This document shows, piece after piece, positions 47,812-61,300 of a DNA stretch of 64,000 nt (position 1 is the stretch's first letter; the number at the start of each line of letters is the position of its first letter). The notes under the pieces are model-generated. The model had not been told where the DNA came from. It was given only the letters and a program-made list of their open reading frames with translations, and did no database searches. Source of the DNA: Symbiodinium natans (lineage: Eukaryota; Sar; Dinophyceae; Suessiales; Symbiodiniaceae); the NCBI GenBank assembly GCA_905221605.1, contig CAJNDS010002478.1, positions 170,864 through 234,863 on the forward strand, in the 5' to 3' direction. The position numbers and the translations under genes are program-made.

Positions 47812-50800
47812 GAGGCGCCCAGCTCAGAAAAAGTCCCTAAGCCCGTACCTGGAGCATGAAGTTGACGGTCCACTAGCTGCAGAATTTTGGGGTTGGCTTT
47901 TTTTGGAAGGTTTGTAGCCCTAAACGCTTAACCGCTTGAACCGAAACATCGACTGGCGCCCTCAGTGGCAAAAGCGCCGGCCGGCCAGCGGGGCCAGCGG
48001 GGATGCCGATTCTTCATGGGCGGTGGAGGCGGTAGAGTGGCACAGTGTGGCAACGGTTGCAGCGGCAAAGGTTGCAGGGCTTCAGGGTTTCAGGCTGTGT
48101 GGGCCGGGACGGGGTTTCTGTTCCAGTTTGGGGTACAGGGGGCTGATTGGTGACTGCGGGGTTTGACACAACTAGGTTGCAGGATTCGCGCCTCTCCCAC
48201 CCTCAGGCCCCCCACTCGCGGCCCATCCCTGGAAGCCGATGGTGCACGCCACGGCCAGACAATCCAAGCAATACCAAGCAATACGAGTTGGGAGTTGCAA
48301 CAGTCATGCCGGGATCCTGCCAAAGGGGTTTATGCATCAGGCAAGCCTGAGGGTTGAGGCCTACATCGTAGTCCAAGTTTGGTGACCTTGGTCCGCCCTC
48401 TCGCAAGTATCCCTAGCACAAGTCCACCACCAAGAAGGGCCGTGTAACGACGTGACTCCAGCTCATGCTGCGTCGGCTTCCAGGGCACTAATCCCAGTAA
48501 CTCTTGCGAGTAGACCATGTTGCAATATGCACGCTACGCGCGCCAACGACGTGGATGGTTGCCTCTGTGGGGTCTGGTTCGCTAGCTCACTTACTTTAGT
48601 ATGAGGAGAGCGCATGAAATAAGCGAGCTCACTACTTTTTGTTGGAGATCTGTTCGCTCACACCGTTTTCATCTTATTTCGAGCGTTTACGGGATTCATG
48701 CATCCTAATGACCATGCCATCCAAGATTCGCGAGAACGGGGAACACACGCTATGAGCACAGAAAGAATACTATATATAGCCAATCCGCCAAGCAAGATTC
48801 TTGATTGATTTTAGTGAAGGCGGCCTTCAGAAGGAGGTTTGGCCTCAGGCCTTGTTGTTCAAGCTTGTGCCAGGTGATACACCGCAACAGCTACCAGGGA
48901 AGCAGACGCAAGCCAAGAAACTGAAGAATACTCCAAAGCGGTGACCATCCACAATCTCTCCTGCGGTTAGCAGAGACAATCTCGAGGCAGTAGTGCGACG
49001 TGTCGGAAAAAGTCTTGACACACGGCCCCTCGTGTTGCTGTGAAGACCCAAAAGCGATCAAGCTCCATTCGCACTGCGAGTGGTAGAGTCCAGCCCCAAA
49101 CGCCCAGACCCTAAGTAAAAGCCCGGGCTAAGGCGGCTAAGCCATATGCCCCAAATTCATGGTGGAGCTGCCAAAGGGCTCTGGATGCAATGCTCAGCTC
49201 AGGTTTCCGAGTTGAGCAGGGACGCCCTTGGCTAAGGCTAAAGAGTCTTGAGCCATCGACCCCAGCATCTGCAATACTGTCTCACGTGCCGCAGCTTTTG
49301 CAAGCATGTTAGATCAAGACCGTCAGAAAACGAAAAGAAGGTACGCAGTAATCACGAAGCCAGCGTAGCTAGAATGAGTTTACCTCTGCTTTCACAGGAT
49401 GTTCGGACCAACCCCTTCAGAGTTGTCTTGTCATTTTTCGAGGGAAAAGGGGGGGTTCACTATTGATCTTATCGTTTTGGGGGTGGTCTATTGCACCCAT
49501 CAAGTCGCCATTTGGAGTATACTTGAGGCTTACACGGGAATGTTGAGCTATAGCAATAGCAATAGACTGCGGTCTCTATGAGCGCACGTTGGTGCATCTT
49601 CTTCTCTCAAGCACGTTTTGTTGAGAGCTCTGCGGACCTGTTTCGTTCGCAAGATTATGTTCTCTCACTCGCTTGTATTTGATAGCTCGTGAGGGCCAGA
49701 TCGCGATCTTTATGAGCGCCTGGTAGGGGCGGTGGCGGCGGGCAGTTTTGTGTGGTGGTGGCGTGTGGTGGTTGTGTCTGAGTCTGGTGATGGTAGTGTC
49801 GTGGTGGTGATTCCAGTGATGGTGATGTGTGGTGGTGTGCGGCAGATGGGGTCTGAGCCGGGTCTTGCTGGTCCTGGAATAGCTGCTGCAAGCCGGCTCT
49901 ATGCCGCCTAGAAGCTAGGCTAGCTTTCGTTGACCTCGGCTTGCCGATCAAGTTTCTCAGATGCTAGTATCCATCTGGGTTCCCTGACTTGGGAGCAAGA
50001 GCCTTCGACACCTTGACCCTGACCCCCCACGACGCTGACTTCCAAGCAGCCCTTGTTGCAGCCGTAGAGAACTCACCCCCTACCGACAAGAGAGAACGGA
50101 GCCAGCAACTATCTGGTACAGAGATGGCGACGGCCAGTTTCCGCCTCTTCGATGTCGCGAGGCCGTTCGCCTATTTCGAACTACCCGATTCATGTGCTCC
50201 AGATTGAACGGCGTTGTGCCTCCCCCCCTCTTCAATCAGCGATACCCTTGGAAGGCCCCTTTGCTTCGCTGCAGCTGCAGCGGCTGCCGCGGTGCGGCGG
50301 AGGGAGCCGGCGCCCGGGAAAGGCCGTTTGGCGGCGGGTGGGCTTAAGCTGAAGGCCTAGAGGCCTAACGTTACTTCAGCTTAGGCCTGTAGATGCCTCG
50401 GGGTTTACGGTTGCTTTCTCTCGGTTTCCATTGCCGGGTTCGTGCCACGTTGGTTGCTGCAAAGAATAGAAGATACTGTATGTCTTGGAACCCCCTTGTT
50501 TGACCTTGATTTGCGCCCTTTCTTTACACCTGGATTCGCAGACCCCTTATGACACCAAGAATTTTCAAGCCATGTTGGTGTGCTTGGAGCATGACCAGGC
50601 CAAAACCACCAGCGACAGTGGTTCGTGCAACGGATAGGAGGCGCTGGGAGCTTGGACACTGGCATTGACAGTCGTGTTTGCGTCGATGTGTGCCAACATA
50701 CCGACCCTTTTGACCGGATTTTGGCGCCTACATGTTTAAGAAACGTGACCTGGCACAGGCCATGGCGCTCTGTGGTGCGAAAGCACCAAGAAGGCGGGAA

Positions 50801-51060
50801 ACCTGCACACCACACGTGCAGAGAAGCAAAATGCCAAGCCCGGAATCTTTCTGAGGCTACGGCCGGAGGTTCGAGGGGTTCCAGGCGAAGCGTCGTGGGC
50901 AGAGTGGTAAAGTTGTAAAGACTCTACTGGCCGAATATCTCGATGGCGATCCTTACTTCAAGGGTTGGGTGATTGGGCCCAGGGGTTCGTGTTAGGCGGC
51001 TAAGCCTTGTCAAGCCCTGTAGCCCTTGCAGACTGCACACCCCAACTCAAGACCCTCGAG
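47812..51060. other. Spacer between the PLP enzyme and Hsp70
   Basis: Contains no recognisable gene apart from the short ORF at 49989-50207. The part from about 48.5 to 49.1 kb is AT-richer than its surroundings and free of telomere-like repeats, so it could hold the Hsp70 promoter and leader. No TATA or heat-shock element could be called with confidence. Confidence 0.4.
49989..50207 (+). CDS. Short ORF in the spacer before Hsp70
   Basis: ATG to TGA, 72 codons, reading MGARAFDTLTLTPHDADFQA, ALVAAVENSPPTDKRERSQQ, LSGTEMATASFRLFDVARPF and AYFELPDSCAPD. Composition is even and protein-like, and the flanks lack telomere-like repeats. It may be a small gene or the 5' part of a longer one. No family recognised. 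Confidence 0.35.
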   Translation: MGARAFDTLTLTPHDADFQAALVAAVENSPPTDKRERSQQLSGTEMATASFRLFDVARPFAYFELPDSCAPD

Positions 51061-54000
51061 GTGGCCATCGGCATCGACCTCGGAACGACCTTCTCCTGCG
51101 TGGGCGTCTGGAAGGCCCACGGTCGCACTGCATGCCGTCACAGCTTAAGACCCGAAGGGTCTCGAAGTCAATTTTGACCCCTGGAGCCAAGACCACTCCA
51201 GCACGGGGACCCGAGGCGAGATTATCATTGGAAAGCCTTTGGCACTCCGTCAGATGCAAAGGCTTTTGGAGTGGACACAAAGCGAATTCCAGGACCGTGC
51301 AGGAAAGCGCGCTCCTGCCACTTTTTCGTGACATGGAGCGATTCAAGCCTCACAAAGCGCACGGGACCTAGGCGAGCCCGCAAAGGGCAGCGTGTGGCCA
51401 CCTCAAGCTACCCCTCCAGACTCGGTAGGAACTCTTATGCCGCACTAAGAATCCCAAAGCCCCTTCACGTCTTCTTGGGCTCCAGGAAGACATGGGCAAC
51501 ATGGTAGGACAGTTGGCTGTGGACAGATTTCAGTATCGTCGCTTAACGCGAGGGGGTGGGGGGGGGGCGATCAGGATGGCGGTGTGCAGATCATCGAGAA
51601 CTCCGAGGGCAAGAGGACCACGCCCTCCTTCGTGGCCTTCACCGAGGCCCCCCCTTCCATCATTGAAGTCTATGGGGGTTTACGATATTCTGGGTACCTT
51701 CTTGGGTCTTTTTGGGGAGCCCTATGTTCGTAAACTCCCGTATGAAGTACTTCGTGGCCCCCCCGGAAAACTATTAAAGATGCGACCAGGCCGAACGCCT
51801 TGTCGGCGACGCTGCCAAGGCCCAGGCAGCACGGAACCCGGCGAACACGCCACCCGACAGCAGACGGTCTATGGGATGGTGGTTTTGGGTTTTTTGGGGT
51901 GTAGTTTGCGGGCGTTTACGAGGGTCTTCGAGGCTGTTGGACGTCTGCAATTTTTTTGCTTTTCACAAGGGTTTGAGGGTGCCTTGGCGTTTCGGCTCTT
52001 GGGCTCGTAAGGTCAAGGTCTGGAATGCTTAGGGCTATGAAGCACTGCTGTACCACTCGGCACGCAAGGAAAGTTGAGGCAGTACCTGGGCGCAACGCCG
52101 AATCAACAAGCCTTTGGCCTTAGAAATTGAATTGCATGCATAAACCTGCAGAAACAAAAGTAAGCCCTAACCCTAACCGTCCTCGGCTCAACCCTGTCGA
52201 CCCAGGGTCTACGATGCCAAGCGGATGCTTGGCCGATGTTGTGGGAGGGGGACGAGGGGATGGCGGGATGGTTGTGCAGCTCATGGCTTTGTCACGAGAT
52301 GGCTGAGGAGGGTCTAGGTTTCGAATATTGTGCGCCCGAGTCCTGGGGATTAGCTGTATGTGCAAGATGAGTTCATGCGGCGAAGGCTGGGGATATCTGA
52401 GGAGTCTAAGGCTATGGCTAGGGACCACCCAAGTTTCAACCCTCAGCAGCTGCGTGTCCTCGTGCAACTGAGTTATGCTTGTATTGGCTATGAAGGGTGA
52501 GAGGAAGTTAGTGCCCAGGCTCATTGGCCGGAAGTTCCAGGACGGACCCGTGCAGGCTGACATGAAGCACTGGCCGTTCAAGGCAGATTGGTGGGTGGGG
52601 GATGGTGGGGGTGGATGGGCGTGTAGCGAGGGTCGAATATACCTCTGGTCTTCGTGCCTTTTGCTCCTGCCCCAGGCGCTCAACTCCAGTCTCAGGTGTA
52701 CGTGCATCCTTCGTATTGTTATGAAGGCTTTAGCAAATGTTTTCTTTCTTGTTGCTGATTGTTGTCCATCAGCTGTGTGTTGCTAAGTCTTGCATGAGAG
52801 CCGCAGTGGCATGTGGCACCTTCCGCTGCCGATATGCTCGGTGTGCCAACCCCCATGCTTCGGATTCTCACACTCAGTGCCTTAAACGAGTACTAAAGAC
52901 GAGACTTTCTTGCAGAAAGTTAGCCTTTCCTGGTGTTTTCAGGAGATGCCTGTCCTACCATCTGTATAGCGTCATCCGAAATGGTGATGCCAGAGTCGTT
53001 TTACCTTAATTCTGGTCCCAAACGCCGTGGCATGTTTCTAGACTGGGATGGCTTCAGAAACCCTCCTCTCAGCAAAATGGGTTGAAACAACAAGTGCTCT
53101 CGTATTCCAAGCCAGACACGCCCAAGCATCCATTAAAGTGATCAGGTGGTTCGTGGCAAAGACGACAAGCCGCTGGTCGAGGCTCCGCCCTCTGGGTCTT
53201 CAGGGCCCTTTTTGGGTTTTCGGGTATCTTGGGGATGTTGTGGGGATCTTCTGGCAGTGGCTCCGGGGCCGTGTCCTGCTTCTCTGACCTAGAGGCTGGA
53301 GAATGGGGCCCAAGGTGCAGTTCCAGGGCAAGACCAAGCAGTTCCATCCGGAAGAGGTCTCAGCACCGTGGCTCAGTGAGTGAGGGACGCCTCGAATCTG
53401 CCATACGTTTGGAGTCTACGGCCTTGCGCTCTGGATTGGAACCAGATGCTCGGATGGCCCCCCGAACAAGCCTGGCGCAAAGCCTGAGAGACTTGATGGG
53501 ATTCGAAGGGGTGTATCGAAAATTTAGGTACAGAGTTTGGGATTTAGGTAACCCTGGGTTTGACACTCCCGAACTCTGACCCTCAATCCAAGCTAATACT
53601 TTCACTGTACAAAACATAATACAAACAAACAACAACTCAACAAAAATAGTCATAAAGCGCTCAACGGTAAGCCCCTGTGCTACGAGGCCATGGTCCTTCA
53701 GAAGATGAAGGAGACTGCAGAGGCAACCAAGAGCTTTGTCATAGGGTGATTTGAAGGGTAGGGTTCTAAGTCACTGGTAGGGTTTGAGGAGGGTTTGGGT
53801 TTGAGGGTTTGGGCGTTTAGGGTGTGGGGGGTTCAGGTGTCGAGGAGTATGGGAGGATTCGAGGATACGAAGGGCATCTTCAAGCTGGGCGTAACTTCGT
53901 GCGTTGCCGGTTGCAGGTTTCTCGAGGCTTGAGAAACTACGACACGTGAATCTGAGGACATACTGCAGGGCTTTGTTGCGAAGATTTGGTTCGACTGCCA

Positions 54001-55381
54001 CTTCAACCTCCGCCTGAAACCCGAGCCCCGCATTGCTTTTGAAAACGCACCATCTCCATCTCCATTTCCATCCCCAAACCCAATCTCCATATCTCCCACT
54101 CCCACTCCTTGTCCCTCTCGGTTTCTTCCTTTCTTCTCTATCTCTGGAAGGCCCACTTAGGCCACCCCGTCACCGATGCGGTGATTACGGCGGCCTTGTC
54201 TGCAGCCTGAGGTAAGGCCTTGGTGTGGGGCTGTTAGACTTTTAGTCCCGCCGCCCCAAAAGCGTCCCTGAAAATCTCCCCGCCGAGCCCACCCTCACGG
54301 TTAAATCCGAGAGTCCTGCCGAGCATCGGCCACACCAAGAGAATTCCCACCAAGAGTCCCGCGCCGGTGGGACTCGCGACTCGGCGCGAAGTGCTCTTCA
54401 TTGCCTGTCCGAAAACGGTAGGTCAACGGATATTGAATCTACGACGCGCGACACAGAAGATGGTGTGAAGAATCTTGTTTTCTATTCGTACACAAAGTAT
54501 CAATCCTGCGTATTTTGCAGAGTCCGCACCAAGAAATTGTGCTCGCGCTTGTGATTTGTTGTGTCGTGCATGTAGCATGAACGAAGAGTGCGGGCATAAT
54601 TGTCACAGCCATGTCTCAAACCGTTCCCACTGTCCACTGCCCAAACATGGCTCGCGTCGGCAAACCATGGGAAGTTGGTGGCTGGCGAAGAAGGGGCGGG
54701 ACTTGCCTCCCTCCAATACTTTGTAACCCCTCAAACACCATGCTGGAGTAAAGCACCAACACATGGCTTTCCGAGGTGCCTGCGTACTTCAACGACTCGC
54801 AGAGGCCAGAGAAATGCACTAAATTATGATGTCGTTGTTCCACAAGGGCATCCAACTTAGTAATGTCAACGGTGTCAACTAGTGTGCAGCCAGCGTCCAA
54901 ATAAGTGGAAGATAACGGATGACATCTGGTGGAGCTGGCAGAAGGAGGCGATACAATGCTGAAGGAACCAATGACAAAAGGAAGGTGCCCCCTTTGCAGC
55001 AGAAAACCCTTGTGCCAGAGCCTGATCCTGATCCACAGAAAGGCGCCCTAAACAAAGTGTTGGGCATCCGCCCAAACTTGCCGAGCGCTTTGATAGGCAG
55101 GCGACGAAGGATGCAGGGGCCATCTGCGGTCTCAACGTCCTCAGGAGTCTCTTGGGATGACTCGTTGGAAAAGTCGTTGCCTCACTGGGTGCACGGACCC
55201 CTCTCCAGCCGTGGATGAGGGTTTCGGGTTGAACTTGGGCTTTAGATGCTTTCCCCGGAAACCCCCTCAAGCCATCGATGGAACCACAAGCTCCAGACTT
55301 GAGCCTAAACGTCCCAACTAGAAAGCCCAAACCGACAGAAGAGGATAATCAACGAGCCCACTGCAGCAGCCTTGGCCTACG
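51061..55381 (+). CDS. HSP70: Hsp70 exons 1-13 (N-terminal ATPase lobe)
   Basis: Exons: 51061-51114, 51575-51646, 51790-51848, 52206-52223, 52519-52582, 53146-53181, 53315-53362, 53687-53722, 53917-53926, 54161-54189, 54776-54804, 55097-55144, 55344-55381. They encode the strand order of nucleotide-binding lobe I: the phosphate-1 loop, the [11 protein letters not shown] segment, the [16 protein letters not shown] segment, [40 protein letters not shown], then [40 protein letters not shown] and TAAALAYG. Codons split by introns rejoin to the expected residue at every junction, for example the Arg shared by exons 11 and 12. Exon 4 (18 nt) and exon 9 (10 nt) are micro-exons. Donors after exons 4 and 12 are GA; the rest here are GC. 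Confidence 0.93.
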
Positions 55382-58300
55382 GCGGTGAGCTCAGCAGGGA
55401 GAGGCAGCAGCCACCTTTTCGTGTCTGCGGAGACGACAAAACTGCTTTGGATCCAGGCAAGGGCCCTTACCGTTTCTTGGGGTGTATGGCTGGGTTCGTG
55501 CGCACCCTTGCACGCTTCTGTTTGCGTGAGGAGCAGGGAGGGGGCAATCTTAACTCTGACCTTTTGAAACCCCTAAAGCTTGAACGCTGACTGCCCAGAA
55601 TTCTTCGAGTTCTCTCCGCCTAAACCCTAAACCCTAAACCCTAAACCCTAAACCCTAAACCCTGAACCCTAAACCCTAAACCCTAAACCCTAAACCCTAA
55701 ACCCTAAACGTTAAATCTAAACCCTAAACCCTAAACCCTAAACCCTAAACCCTAAACCCTAAACCCTAAACCCTAAACCCTAAACCCTAAACCCTAAACC
55801 CTAACCCCTAAACCCCTAAACCCCTAAACCCCTAAACCCTCCAACAATTTGGGCCTTGCTGTCGAGGCCTGGACTCTAAAGAGCGAGGAGCCAGGAATGC
55901 CTGGGGGCCTGGTGCAAGTGTTCTCCGAGGGAATTGGGGGCAACGGGGGCTACCCTTCTACGAAGCGCGAGAATTTTTAGCAGTAATTTACAAGAAGTGG
56001 AAGAAATGGGCCAGATGCGCGAGACGTTCTCAGGTTTTTGGGAGGTGGGTTTGTGAGCAGTTGCAGTGGCAGGGGCGAAGCCGGACAACCCCAAATCCCA
56101 AGCCAGGTTCTGGTGTACGATATGGGTGGTGGGACCTTCGACGTCTCGCTGCTCGAGATTGAGGCACCTTCACAGAGAAAGCCTCATGATCCAACAAAAC
56201 CCCTAAGGTGGTCGAGGTCTAAGAGTGCCATTGTGTCTTCGAAGCCTATGGAGATGTGAAGCCCCAAATGAAATCAGGGAGAAGAACAGAGATGTCTGGA
56301 GTGGTTCACTATGGGGCGATTCATGGCTCCCTGAGCTTCGAGCCTTACAACGCCCTTCGTTGGATTTGTAGTGATCCTGGAGGACGGTGTGTTCGAGGTC
56401 AAGGCGACTGCTGGTGACACCCACCTCGGCGGCGAGGCGCCTCGAGAAATGTAGAGCTGAGGGCTTTGACAATGGCAAGCCAGCCCAGCGTTGCCAATCT
56501 CCATCCCGGCCGGCCAAGGACTTCAGCAACCGCCTCCTTGAGCACTGCATCAAGGAGGGTTGGGGCTGAGCATCTGTTTCATGATGTTGCCAGGAGACAC
56601 TTTCCGAAAAGTGAGGGTTATGAGCTCCCAAGGCCCCTGAAGTCCCCCGTCAGCCGGGATACTGTCGGATGGGTTGACGCCTCGCCCTTGTCTGAAACAA
56701 GGTTTGGGCGGCAAAAGGCTCCACAAGCCTCCACAAGCCCCTACAAGGCCCCTCCAGGCCAAACTACTGGTTGCGGTGTCTAGGCACTTACCTCCGGCGT
56801 GAAAGTTGAAATAAGATTTCTACAAGTTGGGAGGTTGACTCAGGTCCTAAACGAAAACGAAGCCCAAGCAGATGAGTGTTTGATTCATCAACCATGCGAG
56901 GAGTTCGAGAAGAAGAACCGTGGGAAGGACCCGTGGATTGAACGAAGTGTCCCGTATGTAACCGGCCGATTTGCAGACTTTTGTTGGTCTTGAGATGCTG
57001 CTGTGTCATAGCTAACCCGGATACAATTTGGCTCATTGGTGGGATACGGTTCAAGGCCCTGCCCAAGGTTCTTCACACATGTGTGTCGGAGGTGCTTTGG
57101 CAGTATGTAGTATGGACGACGGAATTGTATTTCGGGCAGAAGATGATGCTGTGCGACAATCAGATACATATGCATAGAATTATCGGCATCATACAGAAGA
57201 AAGCCTGCTCCGAAAGTCATGTCATTCACGCCATTGTCTCAGGGCACTGCAGCCGCTACAGTAGCACCTCCAAAGAAGCCGATGGCCGCGAAGCCTTACA
57301 CAATATCTACACACCCTGAACAACTGCTGCAACACTGTTCCTCCGACTGTCATCCAATTCCTTGCACGCCCAGAGTTTACATCCAATGCACCCATGAAGT
57401 CGGTTCCCTCCAATCTGCAAGCTCGTTAACATCTCTGAGTCAGAGGCTTGCCTGACTGGCAGGAAATCTGATATCAAGTGCACTTTCCCTGCCGAGCTCT
57501 GCTTGCAAAATCCTCACGCCGCCACCTGGGCTCTTGCAGGCCCCTGAACCCCAAGAACTACAAAAAACCCTCAACCCTAAAAAATTGCCAAGCCCGAACC
57601 CTGCAGCAACGGCAGCCCGCAGGAGGTCCACAAGAATCAGCGAGCCTTACGGCGGCTGCAGGCCGAATGCGACGCGGCTCCGATCTGAGCATTCGCTGGA
57701 AAGTGAGGTCTCTCAACACTTGGGCAGGGAGGGTTTGCTCGCCTTTCGGGTGCAGGGTTGAGGGAGTAGGATGCCCTATACCAGCCTCCTTTTGGGCTGA
57801 AACCCCCAGCCCGCACCCTGAGGCCAAGAGGACGCTTTCTTCGTCAACGCAGGCATCCATCGAGGCTCTGTTCTTGTTTAGGGTTTAGGGTTTCGGGTTT
57901 AGGGTTTAGGGTTTAGGGTTTAGGGTTCAAGGCGAAGTTCTTGGCAGGTGGCGAAAAACTTGGCTCAACTGGGGGGGAGTGAGTTCTGCTTCATCGGGCG
58001 ACGCTGATTTTGCAAGTTGGGCCTTAAACCAACCCACATGTTGAGACCCCCAGATCTGAAGTTTTCGACTCTCAACTCTCAAACCTCTGACTGATTCTCC
58101 GCCGTCGGCTGGGAACTTGTTAAATGTAGGATCTCCAACTGTCTCGAAGTGGTCGGCCGCAAAACAAGAAGACACCGGAGCCTGCTAGCATCTGCCAACT
58201 CCTTTCCGTTGAGTTTCCCAAGTGGTCTGCAACAGAAACATCTCGGAGCGAGCGGGTAGGTGGATTCCCTGCTGGATGGCCTCGACTTCTCCTTGACGAT

Positions 58301-61300
58301 GAGCCTTGGCCGCTATGCCCCGTATAAAGGGTGTGCACCCTAAGCCCCCCGAAAGTCCTACTTCAACGGGCTAAGGTTCGCGGAATTTTGCATTTTTGGG
58401 ATTCAGGAAATAGGACCGAAAGCCCGACAGCCCTTGTTGCTCAATCCCCGCCCCTCCCGCCCCCCAACCACAACCAGTCAATGGAGCCTCTAAGCACCTT
58501 GGCAACCCAAGATCAATGCCCTTAAGCCTTAAGAGTTTAGAGCCCGGAAACCCTACCAGCTCCTGATTCGGGCCTCGCGAAACACCAAGGACCCGGGCGA
58601 AGTTTGAGGCGCTCGGGTTCTTTGGGCTACGTTCGGTAGGCCTTTAACGGTTCAGCGGTTTTGCAGCGTTGCGTTGAAAATGGATGGCTTCTTGGATAGT
58701 CTATATGCACTTTGTGGCCGGTGTCTCGGTCAGAAAATTTGGAAATTCAGCTGTTTGTTCTCGTCTTGCGTCCCGCCGATTCGTTCTGCCGTGCTGCACG
58801 TGCTCTGGAACTGACACAACCTTTTTGCCCTGCCCCGAACTCCTACATGAAACAGCGACAGGTCGCCGAACCGTAAAGCCCGAAGTCTCAAACCGTCTGA
58901 AACCACAGCCCTTAACCGTAGAGGGTCTACACCCTGAGCCATGCATGAAGTGTACCTTCCAACTTCAGCCTCCAAGCCGCGAATCTAGACATCCACCCAC
59001 AGGGGCTCGAGACACAGAACTTGGGGCAGGGTAAGTTTAGGGCCTTTTGGGATGGGGGCCTCGGGCTGTCAAACATGGCTTGAGGGCAAACGAAGGCTGA
59101 AGCCCCAACCTGCAAGCGCCGTTCTCGAGGAGCTGAACCAGGACTTGTTCAAGCGGTCCATGGACTCGGTAGCGAAGGCGTGGAGCCTCCCTGGGGAGAG
59201 GCCTCTAAGAGCTTTCGGAATTTTTAGTGTTTGGAGTTTCTGGGCTTCCCCCAACATTGGCTTTAAGAGAGGGATTTGCAGCGCAGGCTTTGGGCTCAAA
59301 GGATCTAACTCGGCCTTCCGGAAGGTGCTCAGCGACGCCAAGGTTGATCGCAAAGCCATCGATGAGGTCGGGCCCATGTGCATGGGTCGGCTCTGCACAG
59401 GGCGCATATTGGGAGGGGCCGTCTCGGCGGAATTTCCATGCTTCGCTCATTAGTTTCGGCATTGAAGGGGCTAGTGGTAAGACTAAATGGAAGAGCCCGT
59501 AACTAGTGCTTGAAGTCCAATGAATGGTTTCTTAGGAACACATGAAAAGGGAGGAGGTTAATGGCTTGGGTTCCAGATTTTTGCTCTTTATCAGGCTGGA
59601 CAGGGACTCGTTACGTTCCCAAGGTGTGACAGAAGGTATCAAACAGCCAAATATTGGGGCGCTCACATTGACGCATGAAGTTTTTTGGACGTTTAGGCTC
59701 ACTGCTGGCCTTAGAGTCTGTCGTCGCGATGCAGGTGGTGCTCATTGGGGGCTCCACAAGGATACCTTACGTCCAGAAGCTCATCGAGGACCCCGCCCTG
59801 GACCCGTTTTGCAGGCCATGGATTGGAAGTCACAACCTTTGCCCAAGCGCTGCTGCAAGGAGTATTTCAAGAAGGAGCCCTGTCGCTCCATCAATGCCGA
59901 TGAGGCGGTGAAGTCTGGGATGAAGGACGTTGGAGGATTCGAAGTTCGATTTCAGGGATCGTGCTGGCTCCCCCCAAAATTTAGAGCATTCCAAGCTGCA
60001 CATCTGTCTAGGAGGTTCACATTCACGCTCTGCTGTGGCATACTCAACAACACATGAATCAAGTCCCCAGAACTTTACATAACAGACCCCACATCCCAAA
60101 AAACAAATTCAACACAACGCCAGAAGCCTCAAATTGCAACCCAGAAAGTCCACCTCACAGAACCTAAAACCCAAACCCTACACTTCTAAACTGCAGACTC
60201 CACCCTAAACTCCTTCGTCCTAACCTAGGTCCTAACCGGTCCTAACCTCCAAACCCTAAACCGCGCAGAGGCAGTAGCCTACGGCGCTGCGGTGCAGGCA
60301 GCCGTCCTCAGCGGCGTCAAGGCTGGCGCTTGGAATTTACGGGTGTTCAGGGATAGTGCGTTCAGCTTTGGCATGGAAGGCTAAGGTTAGGGCTTTAGCG
60401 CTTTAGGAGGATTTTTGGGATGCAAAGGTTGTGGGGCTTTCGGGCTTCAGGGCTCTAAACGGCTTTAGGGAAGCCAGTGGGTCGAAGCCAAATGCGGAGC
60501 CCAGGGTGTAGTTTGTTTTTGGGGGTTCTACGGCAACAGGGAGCAAGGCTCGCTTGCAACCTTTTGCTCTAGACCGGTAAGCGGCACCTTTCAACGATTC
60601 ATGCCTAACGGTGTTCAAGCCGAAGTAGTCCTCAACCCATGGACACCTATCTACAAAACATGCCCCGAACCCCCAGACCCACATGTTCGGTCAGGGCAAA
60701 GATTCTCCCTTGAAAGACCTCGTGCTGCTGGACGTGACGCCCCTTTCGCTGGGCTTGGACACATGGCAGGGAGACATCTTCGAGAGCTTTTCACGGATGC
60801 AAACCCAGGTTTCTATCTTCGACTCCCAGCCCTGAGCCCTGCAGGTCCCCATTGCGGGTGGGTTTTTTTTGGGTGGGTTTTGGTGGGGTTGGAGTTGCTG
60901 GCAGAGTCTATGGCGCAGCTGCCCAGGAAACAGCAGGTGGAGTTATGACAAGGCGGGTGTGGGCATGCGACTGGCGTCGACGGACTTCATGTGCTCCCCT
61001 TCGGAGTGCTGGTGCGAGCGCTGAAGGGTCATGAGTCTTCCGGCAGGCTCATTGAGAGGAACTCCACCATACCGACCAACAAGAAGCAGGCCGGAGCCAG
61101 CATGGGTCGGCAAAAAGGTCTGCCTAAGAGGTGCAAGTGAAGGACTCAGGGTCGCGAGCGGGCCCTAAAACCACCACGTTTGCTCTTGGGGTGAGGACTT
61201 GGAATTTAAGAAGTCTCAGACCCCAACAACATGTCTGACAGGTCTTCTCAACCTACTCCGACAACCAGACGGCTGTGACGATTCAGGTCGAAAATTCTTG

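Noticed and set aside
55619-55842. Chromosome end or true telomere
   Set aside because: The array lies between Hsp70 exons 13 and 14 and coding sequence continues on both sides, so it is interstitial.
56370-56382. Earlier start of Hsp70 exon 16 at GTGATCCTGGAG
   Set aside because: Including it adds four residues not found in the family between LLEIE and DGVFEVKA; the AG|G acceptor at 56383 gives the exact conserved join.
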